From the NCBI GenBank assembly GCA_030549175.1, contig JAUKUA010000003.1, positions 2,914,001 through 2,978,000 on the forward strand: 64,000 nucleotides of DNA, written 5' to 3'. Positions 9,433-20,880 of the stretch are shown in pieces. The translations under genes and the position numbers were made by a program. The notes below the pieces were generated by a model that was given only the letters and a program-made list of their open reading frames with translations, was not told the DNA's origin and searched no databases. Source of the DNA: Lasiosphaeris hirsuta. Taxonomy: Eukaryota > Ascomycota > Sordariomycetes > Sordariales > Lasiosphaeriaceae. Each line of letters begins with the position of its first letter. The first letter of the stretch is position 1.

Positions 9433-12217
9433 TCATACCCCCATAGTTTTAACACACGTCCACAAGACCACCGGCACCACGACATTATCATTACCGCCCG
9501 TCAGGACCGCCTCCGTCAACGACGCCATGGATGCGCACAGCGCCGTCTTCTGCACCAACGTTGACCACCACAGCCAGGACCCTAGGCCCGCAAGCAGCCC
9601 CCCTATCCCGGATCCGACCACCAGAGCCGGCTCAACCACATTACCGCCACCGCCGTCAGGACTCAGAACCCACCCCCCAAGCCTCAACCACAAGTTCGCC
9701 GCCATCAAACCCACAAACACCGCCGTCGCAAACGCAAGGCTACCCTCAATGCTCTTGCCCCCTCCCCACAGCCACTTGCGGTGGCCCCAGCGCCGCCCAA
9801 TGAGCGACGCTGCGGCGTCGCCGAGCCCGACACATACGACGCCCGAGACCATGCTCACGTCGCGTGTGGGCACCTCCCACCCCAAGAGCGTGCCCAACCC
9901 CGTGCGCGGTAGCGCCGCGAGACTGAGCCACAGGGGAATAGCACAGCCGATGAGGAGGAAGATGTGAGAGATGACGACGGGGCCGCGTAGGTCACGGCCG
10001 TCAACGTAGGGTGTGAGAAACGAGGCGATGGGTTTTGATAGGGGTGGAAGCTGGCTCGTGCGGAGGAGGTCGAGCAACAAGAAGATGGCGAGGACGAGAG
10101 AGAGGGCTAGGGCAACGTATGTCGGGTCGACGAATGCCGTCGGGAGGAACATGGTGACCATCATGAAATGGAAAACCTTTCGTCGCGTGTCGACTTCGTA
10201 GATGGGTGAGAGGCGGAAGACGACGGCCAAACCGACAACAATCACGGAGAGCCAGTAGGCGCTAAGCGCCAGCCGCATGTTTGCTTCGCCGAGTGAGGTA
10301 ATACGGACGTGCTGTACCCATCCCGTAGAGCAAACATCGGCGGATGACTCGGGGCGGGCCGGGAGGCAAATCCACCGCTCCAGGTTTGCTTTGACGACCT
10401 CGAACCGGAACCGCGGGAGGTCGCCGAACAGGTAGCCCAGCGCCCACCCTACGGGTTCGTAGCCCTGGAGGGCGTATTGCTTGACATAGCCCCTTATTCC
10501 GATAAATATAGTGGCAAAGACGCACACGTAGACCCAGCCTGCATATAGCCACCTTCTTAGCGCAGCCTGGGCTGGTGTCAGAGAAAAGAATGCTTGGACG
10601 CTGAAGGATGCGGACCGCTTCCGGCGGCCTGATGGAGTCTCCCCCTTTGATCGCTTGCCTAGGCTATTAGCTACAGGCAATGTGTGTCTTCGAGGGGAAA
10701 TCTGCGGAAGCGGGTCCAGTAAGCTGAACTGAGCGTCCTTTGTGAGTGGCGAAGGTGGCATATCGTGGTCACCGTCGGGCCTTGCCGGCCTTTTCAGTGA
10801 CAGGCGCGGACTAGTCCGCCATTGCCTGTCAGGATATTCATCTGTAGAGTTGCCCGAGTCGGAAGAGAAATCATTGGCACCTGGCCTGTTTCCGTGTCGT
10901 GGTTGACGCAAGGACCACAAGTGCTTTAGTAGTCGGGAAGTGAGGCCACTCTTGAGCGCGAGTGAAACGCGCTGGAAGCGCCATTTTGGAACCCTGGCCA
11001 GAGAGATGGCCCATTGTATTACCTGACCACAGAGAATCATGACACCGAGACCGCCTCCCCATAACACTGCCTTTAAAATAATCGCCTGGGGAGAGTGTGC
11101 GAGTAGAAGAAGGTTGATGAGTGCCGCGGAAAGTAGCTGTAGCTCGGCAATTAGGAGGCTGGTTGTCGTGAGATGCTGTAACAATAGGCATAATGTCTGG
11201 TGTAAAGGGTAGAGCAAGACCAAGACTTCAGGTGGGATATCTTGTCCGCCTGAAAGCTGTATCGCTGGGAAATAGCTGCTCAGGAAGCATGGGGTGCACG
11301 AGAGCAACCAATGGGAGCTGCTGTATACCTCCCAGTATCGCGCGCCAGGGATCAATGGTCTTGGCAGGGCACATATGCTCAGGACCACATTTAGCGGCAC
11401 AGCGGATTCGACTCCTTGGGCGACTAGAAGAGACACAAATACGGGAACCAGAGGGGGGTAAAGTAGCGGAGCTGGGTCAAAGGAGGCCGGGATACAGACT
11501 GGTATCAGTTTCGCTGGGCTTTTATGCGCGTATGCCCAGCGTGCTAATCTCAGGGGGTAGACGGCCACGAGCGCAGCACACACGGAGGAGAGGGTGAACA
11601 ATTCTACGAGAGCATTAGAAAAGGGAGCAACGGAAAGCTTGGGTTTAGGGCACACCTCTTCGATATAGCCGTAGAAAGGGCTGCACATCTCGATTCGACG
11701 CAAGTAGACCCCCTTGACAGGCGAGAAGCAATACCTCGGCGGCCCTTCGGATGAGCTCCTTGCGCCGGCGACTCTTCTCGGCTGCACCTCTCTTATCACG
11801 ATCGAACATCCCGTGACTCAGGCCTAGTGATTTCTTGCGTCCCTCCTCTTCTAATATGGCTGGCGAGAGTAAAGGGGTAGAGGATCCCGAGAGCGACTCG
11901 TTCTTCCCGCGGAGCCCCTTGTGTAGCCGCGCCTTGGGCGCAGGGAGCCCCTTGAGGAAGTGTTCATCGTCAGCTTCTGTGCCGCTCTCGCTCGCAGGAG
12001 TCGAGTCTTTGGTGTACGAGGGGCCGTCTAACGCATAGCTAGATGCTTGGGCGCTATCGACGTCGGAGCTGTAGATAAACCGGTCCGAGGGCTCAAGGAG
12101 CTCGAAGTTTTGGCGGTGGTATGGTTTTGGTGTTCGAGATCGAATTCTCAGGTGTTCGCGGTCGCCCTCGACTTCGCTCGTTGTGGATGGGCCGGGCGGC
12201 TGAAGATGCTCAGGCAT
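9433..12217 (-). CDS. SEC59: dolichol kinase
   Basis: CTP-dependent dolichol kinase makes dolichyl phosphate in the ER membrane, the carrier lipid for N-glycosylation, O-mannosylation and GPI synthesis. Two exons on the minus strand, 11656-12217 and 9433-11603, are separated by a 52-nt intron (GTGTGC...CTAATGCTCTCGTAG). The junction restores LYRRELFTL. Spliced length is 910 aa. I start at ATG 12217 because the open frame upstream has no other ATG. Residues 1-160 are charged and probably cytosolic. Many membrane segments follow, interrupted by a basic Ser/Pro-rich loop. The C-terminal third carries the conserved kinase region with GLGDAAASLIGRRWG, GGGKSIEGSLAF and flanking helices, the CTP-binding part of the Sec59 family. 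The length is normal for filamentous fungi, which carry a longer N-terminus than yeast. Confidence 0.93.
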
Positions 12218-14771
12218 GGCCAATCGTGCAAGGCGAGCTGGCGCAACATGAATATGAAGGGACACTTGTACAGGTGTTGAATGCGGAATTGCGGAACTCT
12301 GGGCTTAGCTGGTGTGCTAATCGCTGGCTTCGAAGAATCACCGATTCACAGCTTCATCTCGAGGCGCAAGGAGCGGCATGTTCGTCCAGTCGCTGCTTTG
12401 GCCAACAAGTGGATGTTGAATCCGCTGTCCTTATCACATGAAGATGGCGTTTACGTGTGCGCATCAACCCTGGTCATCCCTGGCTCAGGAACGCTAAACG
12501 GCGGCAGAGCGAAAGTGACAGGCGACGCCATTTAGCCACAGTGGCTGGTGCTGTCCACATACTCACTTACAGACCAGACTGTTTTTCATTCGCCCTCCTT
12601 CAGCCATCTGGGCAATGGCACACGCATTCGCAGCTCATTCCAGCCCTTTCGGGCGGCTACAACACTCCGATGGTGAGGAGCTGCAGGTTTGGCACAAGCA
12701 AGGCTCAAAAGCAAGAGAATCGATTGCCGCCAGTCGTCTTTTTCTCGACGACGTCCCTGTGCCCACAACGAACTGACAGACGCCAGGATACGCTGTTGGG
12801 CGCTGACCCGTACAGAGTATCCGTACTCTACTCCAATACGACGCTGCGGCAACCGAGGCCGGACAGAACATCGTGAAGAGATGAACACAATATTCAAACC
12901 GCTTGCAAAGTGAGAAAAAAGACGCATTTGCTTATCCTCCATGCTTATCTTGTGATTGTGTGGTCTTCGGGTCCGGCTGTGACTGCAGCGTCCGGCAACA
13001 CCATCGCGCCGAAATTCTTGCAGCATCCCGCATTGAACTGCATCACGACCCGTACCAGGTCGTCGCTGTCAAAAGTCAGCCGCTCCTTCTGGCCAAGACC
13101 GTGAGCATGACGCGGCAGCTGGGTGGGCGAGGAGAAATACGGGTGATCAGCTATGTTTTCTCTCGTGTTGAAATATAGCCAACAAACACATAACACTCGT
13201 CATCAACACTCTTTGTCAATCAGCAGTTGCAATACGGAGGTCGCGTTTTGTGGACCAGTGATGTTTGACAATGAACGTGGTGTTCGATTCGCTAAATCCG
13301 GGTCGGGCAAAGAACTTGTATCCAATTTTGGATCATCGATTCATTGGTCTCGCGCGGGAAAGTCGTGTCGTGTTTCCAGCACCAACTTTTCCAAGCCACT
13401 GCCGGTCTCATCCCATTTGCTACCGTTCAACGGGATTGCGGGGCATTCGTCAAGAAGTCTGCAGCGGGGATGGCTGGATGCGGCCGAGGATTGAAGTCGC
13501 GCAACAGGGAACTGCTTGCGAGCACAAGAAACTTGCAAAGTCGTTTCTTCTTTTCAAACTCCCGGCCCATCCTTCAATGGCCCAAGAGTTTACGGTCGCA
13601 GACTCTAACATGGCGTCGGGGCGAGACGAAGCCAAGGCGGCCGTCAACAGTGAACACACAGCTCCCTCAGCCCGCATGCAAGGCGTTGGAGCCCCCCACT
13701 GCTGTTTCCAATCACGAGTTTTGTAACAAAGGATGGCTAAGTGAGGGAGGGGTGCGTCAACAGCAATCGTAAGCTATGCTCCTTGGGGCTTAGGTTGTTG
13801 GTTCCAGATCCACCTCCTTTTCCTCGGCGACTGAAAATGAGGGTTCGTCCGATCGCCGCATCCAGATCTTTTCTAAATCCCCAGCAAAATATGTTCCTTC
13901 CATGCTTCCTTCCTCGGTCTGACGGTACACAAAGGAACTCCGTCGGCCGCTGCCACCTCTTGTTCGCAAGCCTGGGGCAGGCCGGCTGAGGGCCAGATCC
14001 CTGCTCGCCAACCCTGAGAAATCGTGTCTGTGGGGTGAGCAGAAAGCCTTGGCATCCGTAGCCGCTTTAATCCCTGCGATTCAGCGTCATAATCCCTGGA
14101 AAGCTGAGATAAACCTGCACTTGCCCACTCCACCAGCCGGGGTTTGGGAGCCTCGACGCCTCGACGCCTCCTGCCCGGGTGGTTGGGGGTTGACACTAGT
14201 TATATGCCCGTCAACCCGCAACCCAACCGGAAAGAAGAGTCTTTCTGCCCTTCACACACATCTTGCTGCATCAAGTCTGCCACACGGGGAAACTGAAAGC
14301 CTGCACCAGTGGACTGCTCTTTGGAGGGGGAATAGTAGGGGTCTGGGGAAGGAAAGCCAGAAACGTCGTAGAGGTCAGCTTATCGCCCTTTCTTTTCTGT
14401 CCAGTCGTCACAGCCCACTTCGTATCCCACGACTGCCTGTGCTGGCCCGAGGAGTCGTCTCCAATTGTCACACCATCACGCTTGCATGGCCCGTATGCTT
14501 TGCAAGTTTTTGTGGCAAAAAGCCCGGCCTTCTTATTGTTGGCCAAGCTTCAAATCATTCCTCACAGAGTCGAAACACCAATACTTTCACGCTGCACAGT
14601 ACTATCCAGGCCAACACCAAACTGAGACTTGTCTAGGTTGGGTTACCGTAAAGTAACACCCAGGAACCGGCTTGTTGTTCTGACCATCCGAGCGCAAAAA
14701 CACCCAAACTCAACATCGCCTATATTATATTGGCAGTTGGCATTTAGGACGTCTCGTCTTTCCGAATAACC
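12218..14771. other. 2.55-kb intergenic region
   Basis: Upstream regions of two divergent genes. Many overlapping open frames exist on both strands, all under 200 codons, with neither family motifs nor consistent splice structure. The last 120 bases before 14772 look like a 5' leader (CAACATCGCC..., TATATTATATTGG at about 14721-14733). Nothing else supportable. Confidence 0.5.
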
Positions 14772-15894
14772 ATGAATCCCCAACAAGCCCTCAAGCCGTC
14801 TTCGTCACTGGATATCCACACGATCGATATGGATACCCAGGAGAAGACATTCAGGCACCACAGAAAGCAGTCAATGCCTCACAGCAAGCAACGCCCAGCA
14901 ACGACAAGAAGATTAACACCTATCCAGCGGATTATTCTATCCGTCTCAGCGTGCCTTCTGATTCTATTTGGGCTTGCCTTGACCGCCTCCCCTCAAAATG
15001 TTCGGCGGATGGGCTGCCATCAACAGCAAGTTGTGGAGGAGATTGCAGAGGTGGAATCGCCGTCGTTCTCGTCGTGGCTCAATGCGGCTTCGCCCGAGGC
15101 TCTCCGAGGACTCCTCCACAAGTCCTTCCCAGAGTGGTTCCAGCCTGAGGCGGCATCCGACCGACATGCCATGGAAGCTATTCATCGTGCCGACACCCCC
15201 CTTGCGACTACCATTCTGACTTTGGCGAGGCGGGCCGACAACTCTACAACCAGCACAACCTCAACACAAACCACAGCCTCCAACCCCCCTGACACCACTT
15301 CTAGCAAGTCTACCACTTCCTCCTCCACACCCTCCTCCACAACCCCTCCCGTCACCACAACATCAAGTAAATCCACAACCCCCGGTACGTCTACGAGCCC
15401 AAGTGTGATGACCCAAGTTCCAAGCACCTCTTCTACTTCCGAGTCTTCCTCCACATCCAAGTCATCATCCTCTACCTCCCAGGAGTCTCTTTCTGCCACA
15501 TCTTCTACCTCTGGTTCATTGCCGCCCTCCTCGATTGACGGAGGTACGTGGGCTCTAGTCCAAATATACATTTAATGTGTTATTGCTTCAACATGCGAAA
15601 CCGCGGTACTAACCAAAACCAGGCACAACTCTGACAACTTCAACCACGCTGGATCCGACAACAACGAGCTATTCGACTTCTAAGTTGACGACAGAGACGT
15701 TTACATCGACATCCAATGGAGAGGTCATAATTGTCACTGCAACATCATATGTCGGAGTTGACCCGGTAGAAACGTCGGCTCAGACGACGACTAAGCCTCC
15801 GCCGAGCCTTCAAAACAACGCGGTGCGGCAAGGATACAGCGGGCAGCTGTTTGCGGTCGTCATGGGGATGGTTATGGGCATAATATTGCTATAG
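14772..15894 (+). CDS. Ser/Thr-rich membrane or wall protein, unknown function
   Basis: Not recognised as a named family. Exons 14772-15543 and 15623-15894 (GTACGT...ACCAG intron, phase 1) give 347 aa. Residues 1-55 are basic and hydrophilic, followed by a hydrophobic helix (RIILSVSACLLILFGLAL). The next 100 residues are a mixed segment with conserved-looking aromatic positions (SWLNAASPEALRGLLHKSFPEWF). Roughly residues 155-310 are almost wholly Ser/Thr/Pro, expected to be heavily O-glycosylated. The C-terminus ends in a hydrophobic stretch (LFAVVMGMVMGIILL) that could be a second membrane helix or a GPI signal. A type II or double-anchored surface mucin is my inference. The intron and good codon use support a real gene. 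Confidence 0.7.
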
Positions 15895-16353
15895 AAGGTT
15901 CTGGATGAAGGGCATATCGTCGGCGCATCAACATTCATTTTCTGCATTCCGGAGTTATTTGGGAGCCGAGCTATTGTCTCGATGCATCACACCGGCATGC
16001 ACATCTCGGTCATGACACAGATACCTGCATTGATTACGCGGTATCTACGAATTTTGGGGGCACCTTGCATAGACATAGGTACAAAAGGGGCTTGCACCCG
16101 CTCATCGGTTCGGCGAGTGTAAAACGTAACTTGCTATAATGAACATAGCAGAGAAAATTTTCAATCGAATGGCTTAGGCTATCAACTCAGACCTAGTTCA
16201 CATCCCCAGCAGCATGTTCTAGAATGGAGCTGTGGGCGAAGCGAAACTTGTATGGGGTATCGTGTTAAACATGGGGAGGGTCTTCTGTCTTCGAAGTCCC
16301 TCCCGCAAAGCTGCATCTACATCGGCACAGTATCTCCGCTGCACTATTACAGT
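15895..16353. other. convergent intergenic region
   Basis: 3' flanks of two convergent genes. No gene or repeat recognised. Confidence 0.5.
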
Positions 16354-16853
16354 CTAGCCAGGCCCAATCTTGGGCATATCGTGGTGCTCGCTCAGCCTCG
16401 AAAGATGCGAGTTTAAGTCTTCAACTCGCTGTTTATGTGTCTTGAGAAGTTCAGGTCGTACTCGTCCGGACTCGGTTAGCTCCTTCAGCTGCGAGAGTGG
16501 GTTAGCGTCCGAAAGGGGGCGGGAGGGAAGTGTAAGTAGTGAGATACCTTTTTGCGCTTCGCCTCGGCGAACCTCTTCTCCGTCTCCGTCTTGGTGTCTT
16601 CTTCCGCGTCGTCCCTTGGGCTCTGTGATCCCTCCCCTGCTTCTTCTGCTACTTCCTTTGTCCTTCTGGGATCCAGCTGGGCATCATCGCCATCAGTCGT
16701 TGTGATGGTTGCTGTTATGGAGAGGGCTTTCTCGAGGTTACCGGGGTTCGTCTTCTCTTTGTCCTTCTTGGACTTTTTCTTGTGTTTTGTTATCTTGGCA
16801 CCCTTGAGCTTGAGAGGGCCGCGGCCGCCGGCGGCGTAGTCTTCTGAAGGCAT
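16354..16853 (-). CDS. FAM32A-family small basic protein (DUF1754)
   Basis: Two minus-strand exons, 16548-16853 and 16354-16488, flank a 59-nt intron (GTATCT...CTCGCAG, phase 0) and give 146 aa. The N-terminus has the family signature LKLKGAKITK followed by a Lys-rich tract. The middle is acidic and disordered. The second exon supplies KTHKQRVEDLNSHLS and LSEHHDMPKIGPG, the highly conserved C-terminal block. Human FAM32A joins the catalytic spliceosome, where its C-terminus reaches the active site and stabilises 3' splice-site docking; the fungal orthologue is presumed similar. ATG 16853 was chosen because the open frame upstream of it contains no other ATG. The conserved C-terminus is only visible after splicing. 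Confidence 0.9.
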
Positions 16854-17997
16854 CGTGATGTGGTGGATGTACTGTTGATCGCAAACCGATGGCAATCGTT
16901 AGCGATGTGGCGTGGTGCAGTAATCTGTCAAGGCAATGCGCCCATTTGCGGCTGCCGAAGAATTGATTATGTAAACAAGTTGGAGATATCTCGGGGCTGG
17001 TCTCCTGTGGTTGGTTGGCGGCGAGCAGAGCCCCACATCTATGGAGCTCTATATAATGCGGGAAAAAATATGCATTCTAACTTCTCTTCCTCCTTTCTTC
17101 TTTAGATCAAAAAGTACAGGAGGTTGCCACGACCATCACTAGAAACTCTACGGTGTTGCGTTGCCTGACCTCATCTGAGGTCATACCTTCGAGATAAATG
17201 TCGAATCTCCCTGATAGGAAGTCTTGCGCTCGTTACCCTGTGGGCGTGAGATGCTGATTGATAGGAGACATTTCCTCTTGCATACACGGCGTTTTGCCTT
17301 CGTGCGCTGCCTTATGATGCCCCGTTCTGGATGACATTGCTGTTGGGCATGAATATATAGCGCTGTATTCGTAGTTCTATCGACGTTGATATTCGCCAAC
17401 GCCCTGTGTGGGTAATTGCAGGCGCGGAAGCTCGCGCACTGCTGTGTTCGTGCGTGCATTGGAAGGAGTGGGCCTGGTGTTACAAATCTTCTCGAGTGTT
17501 TTGGTTTCTGTTGAGCGCCATCGGTGAACACCATCAAAAACACAGTACCTCAGTGCCTACCGCTTAGCATGGAATCTCAGTGTCTCTCGAGCAAATCTAC
17601 CATCATGGGAGTGTCCATGCATCAGTCTGCATCAGCGCCTGGAATGCGGCAGGGTCCCAACCATTCCAAACCACGGCGTTTTGCGGCGGCGGTGCTTTTA
17701 TGCTGAGACAGGCGGCTGTCCAGTATGATCTCGCCCCGTGATGGATTCGGGATGCATGCGGCGACCTGAATTCGTCGGTGATTCTCTGGTCAGTATAAAA
17801 TGGGCGAGGTGCTGGCCGCCCCTGAGCTACAAGTCCTGTCTTAGCCATCACTTGTACACTCGTTTTTCGCGTTCGCGCATTCACTCGTTTGAGTTCGTCA
17901 CTGGTTTACGGAGTCTTGTCACTCCCAAGTAGTATAGTTTCTATTCAGTCGCCTTTTAGTCACCTTGCCGTGTCTATATCCTCCCAGCGCAGACAAA
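16854..17997. other. divergent intergenic region with TATA box
   Basis: Between the FAM32A homologue and the surface-protein gene on +. No gene supportable. A 120-residue minus frame (17181-17543) is Arg/Lys/Gln-rich without motif. Confidence 0.5.
17794..17800 (+). promoter_or_regulatory. TATA box candidate (TATAAAA)
   Basis: Perfect TATAAAA about 200 bases upstream of the ATG at 17998, followed by a C/T-rich leader. Its placement fits the promoter of the downstream surface-protein gene, with a leader of about 170 nt. Confidence 0.5.
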
Positions 17998-18843
17998 ATG
18001 GGGTTGGTATCCTGCCCTTGACGCTGTCGTCTTTGGTGTCACTAACATATCCCCTCCGACAGACTGGACACACCTCGGCTCATCACCTCGAAGTTCCTCG
18101 AGTGCAGACCTGCACACCCTAAGACAGATGGGCCGGTCTTCACGACGACCTACTGTGTTACCTACCCTGCGGCAGATCACACTAAGGAATGGCTGGCAAC
18201 ATACACAGTCAAGGAGACATGCCACGGCAAATGCCACGGCCGCCCTCACGGCGAACACGACGACCATGGTGACCACAGCGACAAGGACTGGGACAAGAAC
18301 CTGGCCATCCCGCCTAATTTCGTCGTGACCACCGTTCACTGCCCTGTCTGCGAGCACAAGACGCAGACTATTACATGCCCTAACGCCTCGGGTACCGGCA
18401 ACGCCATCATCCACGGAAACGGCGTTACCGTCACTGTGAAGCCGACGCCGGCCCCAGAACACGGACGGCGCCCTGACCACGACGGCCCCGATCACCACGA
18501 GCCCGACCACAAGCCCGATCATAAGCCTGATCACGATGGACCTGATCACGATAGGCCCGACCACGACTCTGATCACGACTCGGACCACTACTCTGGTCCC
18601 GAGAAGGGCCCCGAGTCCGGCCCGGGCTCGAGACCCGACTCGAGGCCCAATCCTGGACCTGGCCCCGGAGGCAAGCCTGCCCCTACATCTGGCTCCAGGC
18701 CGGCCCATGATGTTCCTACCCAGACTGGAGACAGGGGACCGATCGCTACCGGGGCGGCGCCGCCGTCGCTCAATTTGAAGAAGGGGCTGCTTTTGGGTAT
18801 CGGTGTTTCTTTGGCAGCTGGCAACTTTTTCATATTTCCTTGA
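17998..18843 (+). CDS. His/Asp-repeat, probably GPI-anchored surface protein
   Basis: Unnamed fungal family: the segment PPNFVVTTVHCPVC with nearby paired cysteines resembles small GPI-anchored proteins of filamentous ascomycetes. The coding frame before it runs back to 18063 and is closed by a stop just upstream, with no in-frame ATG. It therefore needs a spliced start. The only solution I see is a 5-nt first exon (ATGGG, 17998-18002) and a 60-nt intron with branch site ACTAAC and acceptor CGACAG; the donor GTTGGT is weak. This gives 261 aa without an obvious signal peptide, which is odd. Residues about 140-190 are a degenerate PDHD/PDHK repeat (18475-18600), then a Gly/Pro-rich part and a hydrophobic C-terminus that fits a GPI signal. 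Metal binding by the His/Asp repeat is only a guess. Confidence 0.65.
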
Positions 18844-19191
18844 TTTGCCGAGGTAGTGCTCAGTTTGCCTCACCGGGGGGTAACGTTTATTTTTGGTTCT
18901 GCAGAGGCCCTTCCTAGGCATTCCTTTTCGTATTATGTATTTGAGAGCAGGACCTTGGGGGAGGGGGAGGGGGTGGAGTATTAGGAGTTGGTCGTCGTGG
19001 ATATTCATATTGCAGTTGGCGCTATCATGAGCACCCCCTGTTCCTCGTGGGACGAGAGATTGATGATCAAATTGCCATAAAATCTAATGCAAAAAAACCC
19101 AATGCTTTTCCCAACCTGCTCACACAAGCCATTGTGCTCCTCGAAACACCTCATCAATTCGCATCAAACGGAGAGCCACGTTCGACGCTGT
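18844..19191. other. short convergent intergenic region
   Basis: About 350 bases of 3' flanks, including a G-rich patch at about 18957-18977. Nothing else seen. Confidence 0.5.
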
Positions 19192-19690
19192 TTACGATTC
19201 CTCCGTCTCCAAAACTCGCGTGCTTCTGTGCTGGTCTCTGAGGAATCCCTCAATTTGGACATCGTGGTGTGGCCGGTTCGGTGGTGCCGTGTTCGTCTTT
19301 GAGGGCCTCGGCAACGCCTCAGATTCCTCGTTTCGGCCGAGTGCTCGGCCAACGGCAGGCATGCAGTGAGACACTTTTACGTACCGGTTAGTGAGGGGGG
19401 TGGAACGGTGAGACATAACAGGAACCGCAGGAGGGACAAACAACAGGGACAAACAACAAAGTTGGGTTGGTGAGAGCACGGGAGAGGGCAAGTTGGGGAG
19501 GATGCATTGATCAATGCGTCGTCTAATACCTACCCTTTTCTGCCAAGGCGTTTCCCATACTCTCGTTTGTTTGGCTTGGTTCGGGGTTTTTGACGTGGTA
19601 GGCAGCGTCGTCTAGCTGGGTCTTGTAGTTTGCCGGTTGGTCATCTTCGCCGCTCCCGGGAGTGTTATTGCGAGGTTTGGTAGATGACAT
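19192..19690 (-). CDS. small conserved fungal protein, unknown function
   Basis: Two minus-strand exons, 19534-19690 and 19192-19373, joined across a 160-nt intron (GTAGGT...CACTAACC...AAAAG), give 112 aa. The junction produces NALAEKVSHCMPAVGRALG, and the protein ends with RPHHDVQIEGFLRDQHRS. This arrangement recalls a group of short, hydrophilic ascomycete proteins with a terminal PxHDxxIxxFxRxQH block, but I cannot attach a function. Residues 1-50 are polar and disordered. ATG 19690 is the only ATG at the start of the frame. There is no signal peptide or membrane segment. Confidence 0.65.
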
Positions 19691-20205
19691 GGCGCTCGAG
19701 TATACAAGACCCCAAGAACTCAATTCCCTCTACAATTGGGACACGGAGGGCCTCAAAGGGCGTTGCATCGGCGCGCATGGCCTTCAAATACGCCCTTGCT
19801 GTCCTACGATGAATGACGTCATGGGCTATGCGGTGATGATGTCTACACTACACGGTATGTGAGGAAAGCGCTCTTGATCGTCCAATGTTTCCCCATGATT
19901 TTCCCTTGGCAGCCTCCTCTGTTCGGATGCTAGTATGTCTAGTAGCACGCCAATGACTGAGTAGGGGTGCCTTCCGGGGGGTTCAGGCGTTCTTGTTTCC
20001 ACAAACATTAAGGAATGATATGCGATCCTCATGGTTTTGGTACAAATAAACTAATGAAAAAAAAACAGAAATTCCTGCGGCATTTGACAATATCGGTAAC
20101 ACAGTCGAGTCAGAGTCGCTGGCTGAGATAGGATGATAAATGAATTTCTTTGTCGCTGTTGGGGCTGCCGCTTTTGACCGGTCATCAATACTGACTTCTG
20201 ATTGG
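19691..20205. other. intergenic region upstream of the small conserved gene
   Basis: About 500 bases with no gene visible. It adjoins the decayed gene at 20206-20880. Confidence 0.5.
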
Positions 20206-20880
20206 CTAGTCGAATCCTGGCACCTCAGCCCAGACCTTTTCTGCATACCACTGCAGGTCCTGAATGCTAAGTACAAAATCTCCCTCTTATGGGCCTGGAT
20301 CGCGAAGAGAAAGAAGTTGAAATCCTAGTACTAATGCCCCCCTAGTGACATTGTACGATACTGGATTTGTCGTCTCATCGCGGGTAATGGTGACTGACTG
20401 CCGTTTCACCGGCTCGAGAACGCCATTCTGCTGCAATATAGCAGCAGCCCGCCTCCGCGTGATCGCTCCTTTGTGGACGTGGGATTTCTTCCTCCCGTTT
20501 CCCTAGCAAAATATGGTGTTGCTGGCGGTCAAATTTCGCCAGAATGACAATCTTGACTTTGTGGTTGATGCCTAAAACCACCACCGTATGTCGTTATGAA
20601 GTTCGCCTAATATTTCGGAATCTCCAGTCTCAATAACTAGTGTTGGCCATTTGCCTGCTCCTTCACATTCCGGCCTTAGACCGCCTGTTGAATCGCCTTC
20701 TCCGTTGTCTCCTCCAGGGTGGCCTTGTTACCGAAATGTTACAGTACTTGATGTTTTCCAACTTTTCTTCCTATCAGTCCGGACGAGCTGGTCACGATAC
20801 CGCTCATAAAGTCCTAGATGAAGGGCCTCGTATAGATCGGTTGGGATCGTGATGATCAAGATCCGGAGATTGCTATTATA
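20206..20880 (-). pseudogene. decayed gene relic of an uncharacterised fungal family
   Basis: Read on the minus strand, about 220 codons of coherent protein appear in pieces. Frame one runs from about 20880 (ILIITIPTDLYEALH, then GLYERYRDQLVRTDRKKSW) through an in-frame TAA at 20730-20728 to GDSTGGLRPE, WPTLVIETGDSE and LGELHNDIRW, ending near a TAG at 20574-20572. A shift leads into HKVKIVILAKFDRQQHHIL. A second shift near 20480 leads to LEPVKRQSVTITRDE and SYNVTRGALVLGF. After another in-frame TAA (20289-20287) comes EGDFVLSIQDL, ending at TAG 20208-20206. The order of motifs recalls a multi-copy family of unknown function in Sordariomycetes (VKIVxLxKFD, then SYNVTxGxLxLGF, then a C-terminal YAExVW). 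The first TAA is one C-to-T step from CAA. Sequence upstream of 20880 is AT-rich, so the 5' end may be gone. Confidence 0.7.

Noticed and set aside
15182..15571. Val/Glu-rich 129-codon minus frame
   Set aside because: Exact antisense shadow of the Ser/Thr-rich protein.
17974..19008. 344-codon open frame on the minus strand
   Set aside because: It is antisense to the His/Asp-repeat surface protein, and its Arg/Val/Gly-rich composition is the mirror of that repeat; no family features.
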